Positions 43,604-54,400 of a stretch of 64,000 nt of DNA are shown here, one piece after another; position 1 is the stretch's first letter; every line of letters begins with the position of its first letter. The translations under genes and the position numbers were made by a program. The stretch covers positions 50,200 to 114,199 of the forward strand of contig JAEINP010000010.1 of the NCBI GenBank assembly GCA_016342355.1, written 5' to 3'. The stretch comes from Desulfatibacillum sp. Its GTDB lineage: Bacteria > Desulfobacterota > Desulfobacteria > Desulfobacterales > Desulfatibacillaceae. Under the pieces are notes generated by a model, which searched no databases, was not told the origin of the DNA, and saw only the letters and a program-made list of their open reading frames with translations.

Positions 43604-45067
43604 CTATTTTTCGGCGTGTATGTGGGATTCCCCTGGAACCAGACTTTCATCCGCACGGATGATGATCGTCACATCATGCCTTAATTCCAGGTCATTCAGT
43701 TCCCGGCGCTTCTTGTTTAGAAGGTAGTCGGCCACATTGGCAGGGACCACTCCTTCCATGCTTTTAACCCCTTCCTTGATGATTTGGGACCTGAGTTTAC
43801 GCAAAAAATCCAAAGTCATGGTTTCCAGGGACGGAACCCGGCCCTTGCCATGGCAGTGGGGGCACTCAAGATAACTCCCGTATTCAATGGACGGGCTGAT
43901 GCGCTGACGCGACATTTCCATAAGCCCGAACTGGGATATCCGACCGATCTTCATCCGGGCCTTGTCCAGTTTGGTATGCTGGCGCATGGCCTTTTCCACG
44001 GCAGAACGGTTTTTGAGGTCCCGCATGTCGATGAAGTCCACCACAATAAGCCCACCCAGGTCGCGCAAACGCAGTTGCCGGGCGATTTCCTCAGCAGCTT
44101 CCAGGTTGGACTTGAGGGCGGTTTTTTCCACGGTGATTTCCTTGGTGGATTTGCCCGAATTGACATCAATGGAGACCAAAGCCTCGGTGGGATGAATGAC
44201 AATAGTCCCCCCTGTTTTCAGACCCACCCGGCTTTCAAAAATGGAGGCTATCTGCATTTCCAACTGGTACTTGGAAAAAATTGGCCGGTCCTCCGTATGG
44301 AGCCGCACCACCTTTTTGCTCCGGGGTGCAATGACGGCCATGAATTCCTTGATTTCCTCGTAAGCGACCGGGTCGTCCACCAGGATGCTGCTCACTTCGG
44401 CGTTGAAATTATCCCGTAGAGACCTAATGGCCAGGCTTTGCTCCTTATTCAACAGAACAGGGGCCTTATCTTCCATGCCCTTTTTCTTGATGGTTTTCCA
44501 AAGCCGTAACAAATGGGTGATATCCTGGGAAATGACTGATTTGGTCCCCATTTTGCCCACGGTGCGGACAATGACCCCAAAACCCTCGGGTATCTTGCAG
44601 GAATCCAGAATCTTTTTCAGGCGGACCCTTTCATCCTCTTCCTCAATCTTCCGCGACACGCCCCGGGTTTTGCTCCCGGGCATAAGCACCACATGGCGGC
44701 CTGCCAGGGAAATGTAAGTGGTTAGCATGGCCCCTTTTTTGTCCACAGGGTCCTTGGTGATCTGGACCAACAACTCCATGCCAGGCTTGAGCACTTTGTT
44801 GATAGCCGTATCGCCCGTGTTAGTGTCTAAAAAATAATCGCTGTGGATTTCGTTTTTTTGCAAAAAGCCGTGGCGGTCTGCCCCGTAATCTACAAAAACA
44901 GCCTGGAGACTAGGCTCAACTCGGGCAATGACGCCTTTGTAGACGTTACCTCGAGTGATTTCCCTGGCCGCGGTTTCTATATGAAATCCTTCAAGATTAT
45001 TATCCTTGATGATCGCAATGCGGCACTCCTCCGGGTCTACCGCATTTACAAGAATTCTCGTTGTCAT
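43604..45067 (-). CDS. rng: Ribonuclease G
   Basis: About 487 aa, RNase E/G family endoribonuclease acting on rRNA and mRNA. An S1 RNA-binding domain (RGNVYKGVIARVEPSLQAVF), the catalytic DNase I-like part with the acidic metal ligand region LIVVDFIDM, and the zinc-link Cys pair ECPHCHGKGRV are visible. The start is uncertain: the ATG at 45067 (MTTRILVN) matches the usual N-terminus, while an ATG at 45115 has no ribosome-binding site. It is the most upstream gene of the minus-strand block, divergent from leuS. Confidence 0.93.
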   Translation of the reverse strand: MTTRILVNAVDPEECRIAIIKDNNLEGFHIETAAREITRGNVYKGVIARVEPSLQAVFVDYGADRHGFLQKNEIHSDYFLDTNTGDTAINKVLKPGMELLVQITKDPVDKKGAMLTTYISLAGRHVVLMPGSKTRGVSRKIEEEDERVRLKKILDSCKIPEGFGVIVRTVGKMGTKSVISQDITHLLRLWKTIKKKGMEDKAPVLLNKEQSLAIRSLRDNFNAEVSSILVDDPVAYEEIKEFMAVIAPRSKKVVRLHTEDRPIFSKYQLEMQIASIFESRVGLKTGGTIVIHPTEALVSIDVNSGKSTKEITVEKTALKSNLEAAEEIARQLRLRDLGGLIVVDFIDMRDLKNRSAVEKAMRQHTKLDKARMKIGRISQFGLMEMSRQRISPSIEYGSYLECPHCHGKGRVPSLETMTLDFLRKLRSQIIKEGVKSMEGVVPANVADYLLNKKRRELNDLELRHDVTIIIRADESLVPGESHIHAEK

Positions 45068-45324
45068 TGGCGTTAAACTTTCATTTTGGTTAAGGTTATT
45101 TCCCACATGACTCATAGATAGAAATAAAACGCAATGAAGTCAACGGAATTCTCGTTTTTATGACATGGCGAAATAGTGGTATGCGCCTTGCCAAAAGCCT
45201 GAACTTGTGGCATGGATAAACCTATATTCTTTTAATCCCGGGCTAAAGCAGCCCCGGAGCACTCTATTTGGACAACATTAACTGCTAACCCTGTTAAGCC
45301 CCTGGTTGTGAAAGGCATTTTGGC

Positions 45325-47916
45325 ATGGATGAACGTTACGACCCCAAAAAAATTGAAGGCAAATGGCAGACCCATTGGGACGCCACCGGACTGTTCAAGG
45401 TAAAGGAAGACCTTTCCAAAGAAAAATTTTTTCTTATGGAAATGTTCCCCTACCCCTCCGGAAAAATCCATATGGGGCATGTTCGCAATTATTCCATAGG
45501 CGACGTGGTAGCCCGCTACAAAAGGATGTGCGGCTTCAACGTCCTCCATCCCATGGGCTGGGACGCCTTTGGCATGCCTGCGGAAAATGCGGCCATCCAG
45601 AACAATACCCACCCCGCCAAATGGACCTACGAGAACATTGCAGCCATGGGCGCCCAGCTAAAAGCCATGGGGTTTTCCTATGACTGGGACCGGGAAATCG
45701 CCACCTGCCGCCCCGAGTATTACCGCTGGGAACAATGGCTCTTTGTAAAAATGTTCGAGAAGGGCATGGTTTACCGCAAGGATGCCAGCGTAAACTGGTG
45801 CGAAACCTGCCAGACAGTCCTGGCCAACGAGCAGGTGGAACAGAACATGTGCTGGCGTTGCGGGGAAGAGGTGGAGCAGAAAAAGCTGGAACAGTGGTTC
45901 TTTAAAATCACTGACTATGCCGAAGACCTGCTGGACCATTGCGAAAGACTGCCGGGATGGCCCGAAAAGGTCGTCACCATGCAGAAAAACTGGATCGGCA
46001 AAAGCCACGGCGCGGAAATCCTCTTTCCCGTGGCTGGCAGCGATATCAAAATCAAGGTCTTCACCACCCGGCCAGACACCTTGTGCGGCGCCACCTTCAT
46101 GTGCCTGGCGCCGGAACACCCCCTGGTGGAGCTACTGTGCAAGGGAACTCCCCGGGAAGCCGAAGTCATGGAATTTGTGGCCCGCATGGCCAAGCAGGAA
46201 AAGGCCAAAAGAACCTCGGAAGATTACGAGAAGGAAGGGGTGCGCGTGGGCGCCCAATGCATCAATCCTCTCACGGGCAAAACCATGGAAATATTCACGG
46301 CCAACTTCGCCCTTATGGATTACGGAACCGGCGCGGTCATGTCCGTTCCCACCCATGACCAAAGGGATTTTGAATTTGCCAGAAAATACGGCCTGGACAT
46401 GATCGTGGTCATCCAACCCGAAGGGCAAACCCTTTCGCCGGAAACCATGGCCGAAGCCTATGTGGAAGAAGGGGTTCTGGTGAACTCCGGCCAGTTTGAC
46501 GGCATGCCCAACCGGGACGCCATGGAAGCCATTGCCCAATACCTGGACGAAAACAACCTGGGCAAAAAGACCGTTCAGTACAGAATCCGGGACTGGGGAA
46601 TATCCCGCCAACGCTACTGGGGCGCGCCCATTCCCATGATCCATTGCCCCACCTGCGGCATTGTGCCCGTGCCCGAGGACCAGTTGCCGGTGATTTTGCC
46701 TGAAGACGCTCATTTGCTGGAAGGAGGCAAGTCCCCCCTGTCCTCCCTGGAGGAATTCGCCAAAACCACCTGCCCCAAGTGCGGCAATGAAAACGCCCGG
46801 CGCGAGACGGACACCATGGACACCTTTGTGGAATCCTCATGGTATCCGGAACGCTATTGCAGCCCCCATTGCGACACGGCCATGTTTGACGTGGAAGCCG
46901 TAAAATACTGGATGCCGGTGGACCAGTACATAGGCGGGGTGGAACACGCAGTCATGCATCTGCTTTATTCCAGGTATTTCACCCGGGTCTTGAACGACTT
47001 CGGCCTGGTGGATTTCAAGGAGCCCTTTACCCGATTGCTTACCCAAGGCATGGTCTGCAAGGAGACACTAAAATGTCCCGAACACGGCTGGCTGTTTCCC
47101 CAGGAGGCCGAAGGAGCCGGTGACGAACGCACCTGCACCAAATGCGGCAAACCCGTGGAAGCGGGCCGGGTGGAAAAAATGTCCAAGTCCAAAAAGAACG
47201 TTATCGATCCTGCCGAGCTGCTGGAGCGCTACGGAGCGGACACGGTGCGTTTGTTCTGCCTGTTCGCCGCTCCCCCGGAGCGGGACTTGGACTGGAGCGA
47301 AGAGGGTGTGGAAGGTTCCTTCCGGTTTCTCCAACGGGTGTGGCGTATGTTCGCCATGCATTTCGACGCCATCAGCGGGACCGCCGCCTATACGGGCAGC
47401 CCGGACGCCCTGGAAGGCTATTTGAAGGACCTGTACAAAAAGACCCACCAGACCATCAAAAAGGTCACCCACGACATTGACGGCCGATTCCATTTTAACA
47501 CGGCCATATCGGCAATCATGGAACTGGTGAACATGGTGTACGGCCTGGACGATAACCTTGAGGATAAAAAACGGGCCGGAGTGCTGCGGGCGGCCATCGA
47601 GGCTATCGTGTTGCTGGTTTCGCCCGTGGCGCCCCATTTCTCCGAGGAGTTGTGGAGCCTGTTCGGCAATGAAAACAATGTACTGGAAACATCCTGGCCC
47701 ACCTATCGCGAAGATGCCCTGAAAGCGGACGAGGTGGTGATTGTGCTCCAGGTGAACGGCAAGCTCCGAAGCAAGTTGACCGTGGATGTGGGAACCGGCG
47801 ATGAAGAGGTCAAACAAATGGCCCTGGCTGACGAAAAGGTTCAAAAATTTATTGGCGAAAAAACCATTCGCAAAGTCATCGTGGTCAAAAACAAGCTGGT
47901 TAATGTGGTTGTCTAA
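45325..47916 (+). CDS. leuS: Leucyl-tRNA synthetase
   Basis: Class Ia aminoacyl-tRNA synthetase, 863 aa. The HIGH motif variant ([16 protein letters not shown]), the CP1 editing domain ([13 protein letters not shown]) and the KMSKS loop ([12 protein letters not shown]) are intact, together with Cys pairs of the zinc module. The ATG at 45325 has AAAGG 9 bases upstream. No T-box leader motif is seen in the 200-base upstream gap. Confidence 0.98.
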   Translation: MDERYDPKKIEGKWQTHWDATGLFKVKEDLSKEKFFLMEMFPYPSGKIHMGHVRNYSIGDVVARYKRMCGFNVLHPMGWDAFGMPAENAAIQNNTHPAKWTYENIAAMGAQLKAMGFSYDWDREIATCRPEYYRWEQWLFVKMFEKGMVYRKDASVNWCETCQTVLANEQVEQNMCWRCGEEVEQKKLEQWFFKITDYAEDLLDHCERLPGWPEKVVTMQKNWIGKSHGAEILFPVAGSDIKIKVFTTRPDTLCGATFMCLAPEHPLVELLCKGTPREAEVMEFVARMAKQEKAKRTSEDYEKEGVRVGAQCINPLTGKTMEIFTANFALMDYGTGAVMSVPTHDQRDFEFARKYGLDMIVVIQPEGQTLSPETMAEAYVEEGVLVNSGQFDGMPNRDAMEAIAQYLDENNLGKKTVQYRIRDWGISRQRYWGAPIPMIHCPTCGIVPVPEDQLPVILPEDAHLLEGGKSPLSSLEEFAKTTCPKCGNENARRETDTMDTFVESSWYPERYCSPHCDTAMFDVEAVKYWMPVDQYIGGVEHAVMHLLYSRYFTRVLNDFGLVDFKEPFTRLLTQGMVCKETLKCPEHGWLFPQEAEGAGDERTCTKCGKPVEAGRVEKMSKSKKNVIDPAELLERYGADTVRLFCLFAAPPERDLDWSEEGVEGSFRFLQRVWRMFAMHFDAISGTAAYTGSPDALEGYLKDLYKKTHQTIKKVTHDIDGRFHFNTAISAIMELVNMVYGLDDNLEDKKRAGVLRAAIEAIVLLVSPVAPHFSEELWSLFGNENNVLETSWPTYREDALKADEVVIVLQVNGKLRSKLTVDVGTGDEEVKQMALADEKVQKFIGEKTIRKVIVVKNKLVNVVV

Positions 47917-47941
47917 CCAACCACAAGAAAGGAACGCGGTT

Positions 47942-48475
47942 TTGCACATGCAAAAAACCTTTTTGCAGTTGGTTTTGCCTGTTTTTTTATTGAGCCTGGT
48001 TGCCTGCGGATATCATTTTTCCGGGGGCGCCAGGCCGGACGACCCCATACGCACGGTTTTTGTGCCGATTTTGGAGAACGAAACAGCAGAGACAGGCCTG
48101 GAAACCCGGGTGACCAATGACCTGATTCGGGAATTCACCCGGGAGGAAAAATTTCGTCTGGCCAGGAGCAGCACAGGCGCAGATGTGCGCCTGACCGGCT
48201 CTATCGAGTCCCTACTTGATGAAAACGCAGCGCGCAGATCATCGGGAGATTCGGCCCTGCGAAGGGTCAGGATGGTTCTTTCCCTGGAATTGCAGGATGA
48301 GGACGGCCGGGTCTTGTGGTCGGGGGACAAAATTACGGAGCACGAAACCTATCAGGTAGTGGAAGATAATCTGGCGGCGACCCAGGCAAACAAAAGCCAG
48401 GCATTATCGGTATTGACCGCACGCCTAGCCATTAAGGTCCGCCACCGGATGGAGGCGTATTTTGAAGGATTCTAA
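47942..48475 (+). CDS. lptE: LptE-type outer-membrane assembly lipoprotein
   Basis: About 177 aa. A signal peptide ends in a lipobox LVAC (PVFLLSLVACGYHFSGG), followed by an LptE-like domain beginning FVPILENETAETGLETRVTN. LptE plugs LptD for lipopolysaccharide insertion at the outer membrane. The TTG at 47942 is 8 bases after AAAGGA; an ATG at 47948 is the alternative. It follows leuS closely, a gene order common in Gram-negatives. Confidence 0.87.
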   Translation: MHMQKTFLQLVLPVFLLSLVACGYHFSGGARPDDPIRTVFVPILENETAETGLETRVTNDLIREFTREEKFRLARSSTGADVRLTGSIESLLDENAARRSSGDSALRRVRMVLSLELQDEDGRVLWSGDKITEHETYQVVEDNLAATQANKSQALSVLTARLAIKVRHRMEAYFEGF

Positions 48476-48488
48476 TGGGATATCGGTC

Positions 48489-48543
48489 GGCTGCGCTGCC
48501 GGATTATGGTCATGCCATACGGCCATGACCATACAGCGCCGCC
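48489..48543. repeat. Long two-part inverted repeat between convergent lptE and rpsT
   Basis: The outer arms GGCTGCGCTG / CAGCGCCGCC pair with one mismatch and the inner arms TATGGTCATG / CATGACCATA pair perfectly around a 9-base loop. There is no T-run, so it may be a bidirectional rho-type hairpin or a mobile palindromic unit. Confidence 0.5.
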
Positions 48544-48575
48544 GCCGTCCCATTCAATACAAGATCCGGAAAAAA

Positions 48576-48842
48576 CTAACCGGCCAGGGCATCCACCTTT
48601 TTTGCAAGGCGGGAAATCTTCCTGGAAGCGGTGTTTTTGTGGATCACGCCCTTGCTTGCGCATTTGTCAATGATAGCCTGGGTCTCAATCAAAATGGCCT
48701 TGGCTTCATCAACAGATTCCGCTTCCACGGCCTGGTTGACCTTCTTGACCATATTCCTGAGGCGGGTCTTGTATGAACGGTTGCGCATTTGTCTGATCGT
48801 GTTCTGGGTTGCTCTTTTCAAAGCGGACTTATGATTCGCCAA
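48576..48842 (-). CDS. rpsT: 30S ribosomal protein S20
   Basis: 88-aa primary 16S rRNA-binding protein (ANHKSALKRATQNTIRQMRN). The start codon is TTG, with GGAGG 8 bases upstream, which makes the protein begin M-ANHKSALKR as usual. Upstream ATGs would add residues never seen in S20. The UUG start is the same as in E. coli rpsT, where it takes part in autoregulation. Confidence 0.95.
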   Translation of the reverse strand: MANHKSALKRATQNTIRQMRNRSYKTRLRNMVKKVNQAVEAESVDEAKAILIETQAIIDKCASKGVIHKNTASRKISRLAKKVDALAG

Positions 48843-49031
48843 TGTTGCATCCTCCGTGGCCGACATTCTGCGTGGCATATGCCGGACTGCATTATATTTT
48901 TTTTTAGCTTTCCATTGCTGGCAGGCGCCTATTGGATAGACACTGCAACATAAAAAGCGGTATGTAAGGTAAGAAGGCAAACTTGTCAAGGCTTAATATG
49001 GTCCACCCATTTTTTTGAAGGACGGGCGCTA

Positions 49032-49754
49032 GTGAGAATTGCTGTTATATCTGATATTCACGCCAATCTGGAAGCCTTTACCGCTGTCCTGAATAATATG
49101 CGGACAAAAAATGTCCATGCCTGCGTATGTCTGGGCGATGTGGTGGGATACGGCGCCGACCCAGAGCCGGTTTTGCAACTTTTATGGAGCAATAAAATTC
49201 CATCTATTTTAGGCAACCACGAAGAAGCCGTGTATGATGATGATATCCTAAACTATTTCAACCCCCAGGCCAAACAGACCGCCCTGCTTACCCGCAAGAT
49301 GCTCAAACCTGAAAGCGCGGAGCGCATAAAAAAATGGCCTGTGAACATTGAGTTCAACGGCGCTCTGGGAGTCCATGGTTTTCCCCCGGACTCCATCCAT
49401 AAATACCTGTTTGAGGCGGATCAGGAAGCCATCACCCGCATGTGGAAGTCCGTCAAGTACAACCTGTGCTTTGTGGGACATACCCACAGCCTGGACCTGG
49501 TGACCTTTGACGGACACAATGTCATCTACTATCCTCTGGGAGAAGGGGGATGGCTCCTGGATAACAGAAAAACCATTGTGAACGTGGGAAGCGTCGGCCA
49601 GCCCCGGGATGGCGACAATCACGCCAAGTACGTGATATGGGACACCAAAATGAACGCCCTGACCATTTGCTACGTGCCCTACGACATCCAGACCGCAGCC
49701 AACAAAATCCTGAAGGCCGGGTTTCCCGAAATCAACGCCCGGCGTTTGTATTGA
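49032..49754 (+). CDS. Calcineurin-like metallophosphoesterase
   Basis: 240-aa cytoplasmic phosphoesterase with all metal-binding motifs: SDIHANLEAF, GDVVGYGADP, LGNHEE and VGHTHS, plus NVGSVGQPRDGD. Similar to YfcE/DevT-type single-domain phosphodiesterases. The GTG start has AAGGA about 10 bases upstream. It stands alone between rpsT and a peptidoglycan-binding gene. Substrate unknown. Confidence 0.9.
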   Translation: MRIAVISDIHANLEAFTAVLNNMRTKNVHACVCLGDVVGYGADPEPVLQLLWSNKIPSILGNHEEAVYDDDILNYFNPQAKQTALLTRKMLKPESAERIKKWPVNIEFNGALGVHGFPPDSIHKYLFEADQEAITRMWKSVKYNLCFVGHTHSLDLVTFDGHNVIYYPLGEGGWLLDNRKTIVNVGSVGQPRDGDNHAKYVIWDTKMNALTICYVPYDIQTAANKILKAGFPEINARRLY

Positions 49755-49814
49755 TCTCCACAAAGGCCAGCCCCACCCTTCTGCAAGAACCAAGGATAAG
49801 GCCGACCCATGGAA

Positions 49815-50750
49815 TCACGCCGCATCCATATCCCCTATTCCCCAGGTATTAACCCGGTACCGGGCGCCATGGACCTTGCCCTCTCCCGCGGCAAGGGTCA
49901 TTTTCCGGCTCATCACATCCTGAACATACTGGGGTTTGCTGTTTTCCGCCACCACCCGGGCTATGATCATCAGGGAGTCCCTTTCCACCAGGGGCGGATT
50001 GTGTGAAAAGGCGCTTTGAATTTGGGCTTTTTCCTGGAAATCAATGCCTCCGTTCTGCACGGCGATGTCAAAGCACAAGGCGTACCCCGCCTCGGTCTTC
50101 AACTCAAAATGATCCATGTCCTGCAAAGCCCGATCATAATAGCCCTTTACCCGTTCCAACTGGATCATCTGGACCTCCTTGATCTGGCCCAGTTTTGCAA
50201 AAGCCTCCGCCCATTGGGGTTCGATCTTGACTTTCTGGACGCCCAAGGAAATGCGATCCGCCCAATCCCGTTTTTCATCCCGGCTTCCCTGCATCACCGC
50301 CAAGAGTTCCGCTTTTAAGGGTCCAAAGGCCTGATCCAGATAGTGGGGATGGGTCCTGTTAACTTCAAGAATAATGGCGTCCACCTGCCCATGCCGCAAG
50401 GTAAACCCGATAATTCCCCAGGTGAACCACGCTCCGTCGAAATTGCCGCAAGCCAGCGTAAACGAGTGGCCTTCAAAAGCGGCTGTCAACTGGAGAGACC
50501 GGGCCGCCAGGGAAGGGGCCGGACCGCCCATGATTTTCCCCCAGGTTTCCACGTCCACCACTCCCGTGGGCGCGGACATATTCCTGGTTTGCCACTTATA
50601 GATGGCGTCTCGGGTTTTTGTCCCAAAAATACCGTCGGCAATACCCGGGTCGTAATCCAGGCGGAGCAGCTGAATTTGGAGATCCCGGATGATCTCCCCC
50701 CGCACACTCCGGTACCCGGAGGGCGGCATTTCAAAAAGCGTTCTGGCCAT
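49815..50750 (-). CDS. Peptidoglycan-binding domain protein with chitosanase/lysozyme-like domain
   Basis: 311 aa. The N-terminal part is a PGBD1 domain (LQIQLLRLDYDPGIADGIFG then KTRDAIYKWQ). The rest resembles GH46/lysozyme-fold proteins (LTAAFEGHSFTLACGNFDGA, then FTWGIIGFTLRHG, with a Glu at the position of the catalytic acid). No signal peptide is seen, so it may be released by lysis or exported another way; phage or tailocin origin is possible. The ATG has GGAGGAAAC upstream. Activity is unproven. Confidence 0.68.
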   Translation of the reverse strand: MARTLFEMPPSGYRSVRGEIIRDLQIQLLRLDYDPGIADGIFGTKTRDAIYKWQTRNMSAPTGVVDVETWGKIMGGPAPSLAARSLQLTAAFEGHSFTLACGNFDGAWFTWGIIGFTLRHGQVDAIILEVNRTHPHYLDQAFGPLKAELLAVMQGSRDEKRDWADRISLGVQKVKIEPQWAEAFAKLGQIKEVQMIQLERVKGYYDRALQDMDHFELKTEAGYALCFDIAVQNGGIDFQEKAQIQSAFSHNPPLVERDSLMIIARVVAENSKPQYVQDVMSRKMTLAAGEGKVHGARYRVNTWGIGDMDAA

Positions 50751-50916
50751 GATTGTTTCCTCCTTTGTTGTCAGATAGTTATTACTATCCCACGGAGACG
50801 GGGCGCAAACACCAGAATAAGCATTCTCAATTTTTATGGGATGAGAAACAGATTAGAAAAAAAATCATTTGCATGTCAAGAACTATTGACGAAAAAGACT
50901 ATAACGATAATAAAAT

Positions 50917-51492
50917 TTAGATTATTCCGAAATATTCCAGTGCTTTTTGAGTGACAGCCACAATAAATCCAGTCTTGGCGTGGGTGTAGGCGCTCCGGTC
51001 ATGGGGATGCTCCAGAGCCAGACGCTCCTTTAACGCGCCGTAGGCGGCGGCCTCCCGGGGGAATTCTTTCAGATAATCCCGGAAATACAAGCGATCCCAA
51101 AGATTGGAATCCGCCTCCACCATATGGATGTGGTGGGTGCGTTCCCCGTTTGACTCACGCTTGATAAACCAATGATACATGGGGGACTTGTCCAGTTCGG
51201 GCCGCCAAAAATAGTCGTAGCCCAGAGCTTCCAGGACCGGCACGATTTCCCGACCAGCTTCCTCGGCGCTGGAAATCTCCACCAGCATGTCCACAATCGG
51301 CTTGGCCGTGATGCCTGGAACAGCCGTACTGCCAAAATGCTCGATGCGGCGAATCAGGGGAGAGGGAAAACGGATTTGCAGGAATTCCGCCTCTTGCCGG
51401 AATAGTTCAAGCCAGGAGGGATTATAGGGAACCATGGCGATTTTCTCGGCCACGGCTTCGGCTATGCGCTGTTCCAGGCTCTTAGCAACCAT
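50917..51492 (-). CDS. GrpB-family (UPF0157) nucleotidyltransferase-like protein
   Basis: 191 aa with the GrpB family core: VPYNPSWLELFRQEAEFL and HFGSTAVPGITAKPIVDMLV, where the Asp belongs to the nucleotidyltransferase fold, and later THHIHMVE. Family function is poorly known; some members are linked to CoA enzymes or toxin-type nucleotidyl transfer. Its start overlaps the end of the glycyl radical enzyme gene by 11 bases, so it is translationally coupled to it. The C-terminal half resembles other GrpB proteins, so it appears complete. Confidence 0.82.
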   Translation of the reverse strand: MVAKSLEQRIAEAVAEKIAMVPYNPSWLELFRQEAEFLQIRFPSPLIRRIEHFGSTAVPGITAKPIVDMLVEISSAEEAGREIVPVLEALGYDYFWRPELDKSPMYHWFIKRESNGERTHHIHMVEADSNLWDRLYFRDYLKEFPREAAAYGALKERLALEHPHDRSAYTHAKTGFIVAVTQKALEYFGII

Positions 51493-54400
51493 ATTGGGCT
51501 CTCTCTATCAGCTCAAGCTGCATTTCCGTGTTCAGGGTGACAAAATAGGCATTGTACCCCGAAATGCGAACCAAAAGGCGTTTGTAATTCTCCGGGTGAA
51601 CCATGGCGTCTTCCAGGGTCCTGGAATCCACCACATTAAACTGCATCTGCATACCTCCCTGCTCAAAATAGGTTGTGGCATAGGCTGCCATGGAGTCCAC
51701 GGTTTTTTCAGGCGATTCGCTTCCTGATGGAACCAACTTGACGTTGAAGGCGATGTTGTTGTCCATGTATTCGGGGTTGAGATGGGCCACATCCCGGATG
51801 TTGTCCAGGAAATTGGGTGATGCCATGGGAGACGGGGTAAGGCCGGGCGTGAAGGCTTTGCCCTTCAGCCTGCCGGAAGGCAAGGCGCCGGACAGGTTGC
51901 CGTACGCCACATGCTGGGACATGGACCAAAACCCCGTGGTATATCCGCCGCCCCGGAAATTGGTATGGCCCGCCCACAGATCATGGATGACGCCCGCCAC
52001 CCTGTTGGCCATGTCCAGGGCCTCGGCGTCCCCCGAGCCAAACCTGGGGGCCTTGTTTTGCACCAGGGCCAAAAGCCGGGGGGCGTTTTCGAAATTACAG
52101 TCAATGGCGGCCTTGAGTTCCGGGAACGCCACGGTCTGTTCGTCAAACACCAGTTTTTTGATCACCAGCAGGGAGTCCACCACGTCCGCCAAGCCAATAT
52201 TAGAAGTGCCCGAGGTGTTGTACAAGGCTCCGCCTGCGGTGACGTCCGAGGCCTTGTCTATGCAGCCTTGGGTCATGGCGCTCAATAGGGGCGCGGGCCG
52301 GTATTGGGCATGGGCTTCCGCCAGCATGTGGTTGAGCTCCACGGCTTGCATAATGATAAAGGCAAGCTGGGTTTTGTAGGCTTGAAAAAAGTCCTCAAAG
52401 CTGGCGAAATCGCCCTCTTCCACCAGCCCTGTTTTGGGTCCCACATCCCAACGCATGAGGGGATGACGGCCATTATGCAGGGCCATTTCCAGGGGCGCCA
52501 CCAGGTTCATGAGGATGGAGCCCGTGTGGCCGGTATGTTTGCCCGAAAGGGTGGGCTCCACGCAGCCTGTGGCGGACCAGTCGCGGATATCCTCCATGGG
52601 GTATCCGTGGGGTTTTAGGGAGGCGAATACCGCCGCGTCATTATGCAGGGAGGGGGTGGCGGCGGTAATGTGGTTCACTTGGCATAACCGTTTGAGATAA
52701 ATGTGCGAATTCACGCCAGGACAAAAACGGGCGTTCACGTTGGGGTCCCGAAGGCCGAGCATTTCCGTGGCCTTGAGGATAACATAGGTCATGTCGCACA
52801 CCCCATCCGAACCGTCCCGTTTAGTGCCGCCAATGGTGATGGCCTGGACAGACGGGCTGCCGCCGAACAAATAATTGCCTATGTCCGGCACCAGGGGCAG
52901 GTGGTCCGCGCAGCGGAGCATAAAACACCCCGTCAACTCAATAGCCCGCTTGGCGTAGGCTCTGCGTTCATCGGGAGTGTTCAGGCTTTCCATGTCTTTT
53001 TCAAAATACGGTTGCAACAGTTGGTCCAAACGGCCAATGGAGAATCCGGTATTGGTGTTTTCATTATGGAGGGCGATCCACATGGTCCAGATGCTTTGCA
53101 CGGCCTCGTCCAGGTTTTGGGCGGGATGGGCGGGAACCCTCCTGCACAGGGTTTCCATATGGATGAGTTCCTGCTTTCTCTGTGGATCATCCTCCAGGGC
53201 GGCCAAGTCCCGTGCTTGGTTCGCAAGATTCCCGGCATAGATATTAACGGCTTCCAGGCAGATGATCATGCTATCCAGGCTTTCCCGCTCTTCCCTGGAT
53301 AGCCCGGAGTCCTCCAGGCGGATTTTTGCGTCTTCAATAATCCCCAAAGAGCCCTTTGCCAACAGGCGTTCAAAATCAGGGATGGTGTGGGACACGCCCA
53401 CGGTTTTCCATACAAAGTAAGCCACCCACCGATTATTGATTTTCTGGCACAAAGGGTCCCTGTGCTTGGTGCGCACCCATTCCCAAAAATTCCGTCTGGC
53501 CCAAAAAGGAAAAATCTCACTATGGAGGATTTCTGAGGTCTCCTTGGAAATCCGATACGGATTCAACAGACGGTGTTCCACCGTTTTTAATTCCCCCCAC
53601 AACAGGGAACCCTGGGCGTCAGGAAAAATCAGCACGCCGGTGGGCGCCATGGAGGTGGTGGTTCCCGCCAGGAGATCATTGGCGGCGATCAGGGGGCTTT
53701 TTTGTGACAATAAATAATGAAAAGCCCTGGCATGATGCACGGCCCGATGTTCGGCATGGTCCTGGAATCCGTTTTCCCGAAAAAACCGCGTGAGCAGGCG
53801 GGGACGTTCGCAACACACCCGGGGTTTGTCGTTAAAATGGGCGTCCAATAAAGAGTTGAGGCGAGGGAAATCCTCCAGACCCATAGACGAAAAATAAGGT
53901 TCGTCCAAAAAACGGACTCCCGGGTCGATCCCCGGAGCCGAAGTCATGCCGTTCTTTCTCCCGGCCAATTCAAGAAAACCCTTGTCCGCCCTTTTGGCGC
54001 CGCCAAAACGGTTTTTTCGCGCAGCAAGGTCTTCCTGCCGGGCCTTTTCCAACTCTTTCACCTGCCTTTTACCCATAAGCAGGGACACAAAAAAGTTAAA
54101 GGCCTGGGCGTAAGTCAGGTTGCCCTCGACCTTGAGTTTGTTTTTTAGCATGAGATTCATGATTTCTGCGGGCGGGGCGAACAACATCTTCCGAAGGGCT
54201 TGGTCGTCTTCAAAAATCAAAACCGTATCCGTGGACTGGGGAATATCCCCGCGCACCCTGATTCGCCCCTCATGAAAACGGATGGACTGGGCCACGGAGC
54301 CTGCCTCGGTGCTTATCCCCACACTGAAATCAATCCAGCCATCCTTGCCCCTTAACATCTTCCGCAAAGACGGGCGAAAACGCATTTGAGCGGCCATGAC

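Noticed and set aside
45116..45324. T-box leader upstream of leuS
   Set aside because: No T-box core motif or matching terminator/antiterminator is visible.
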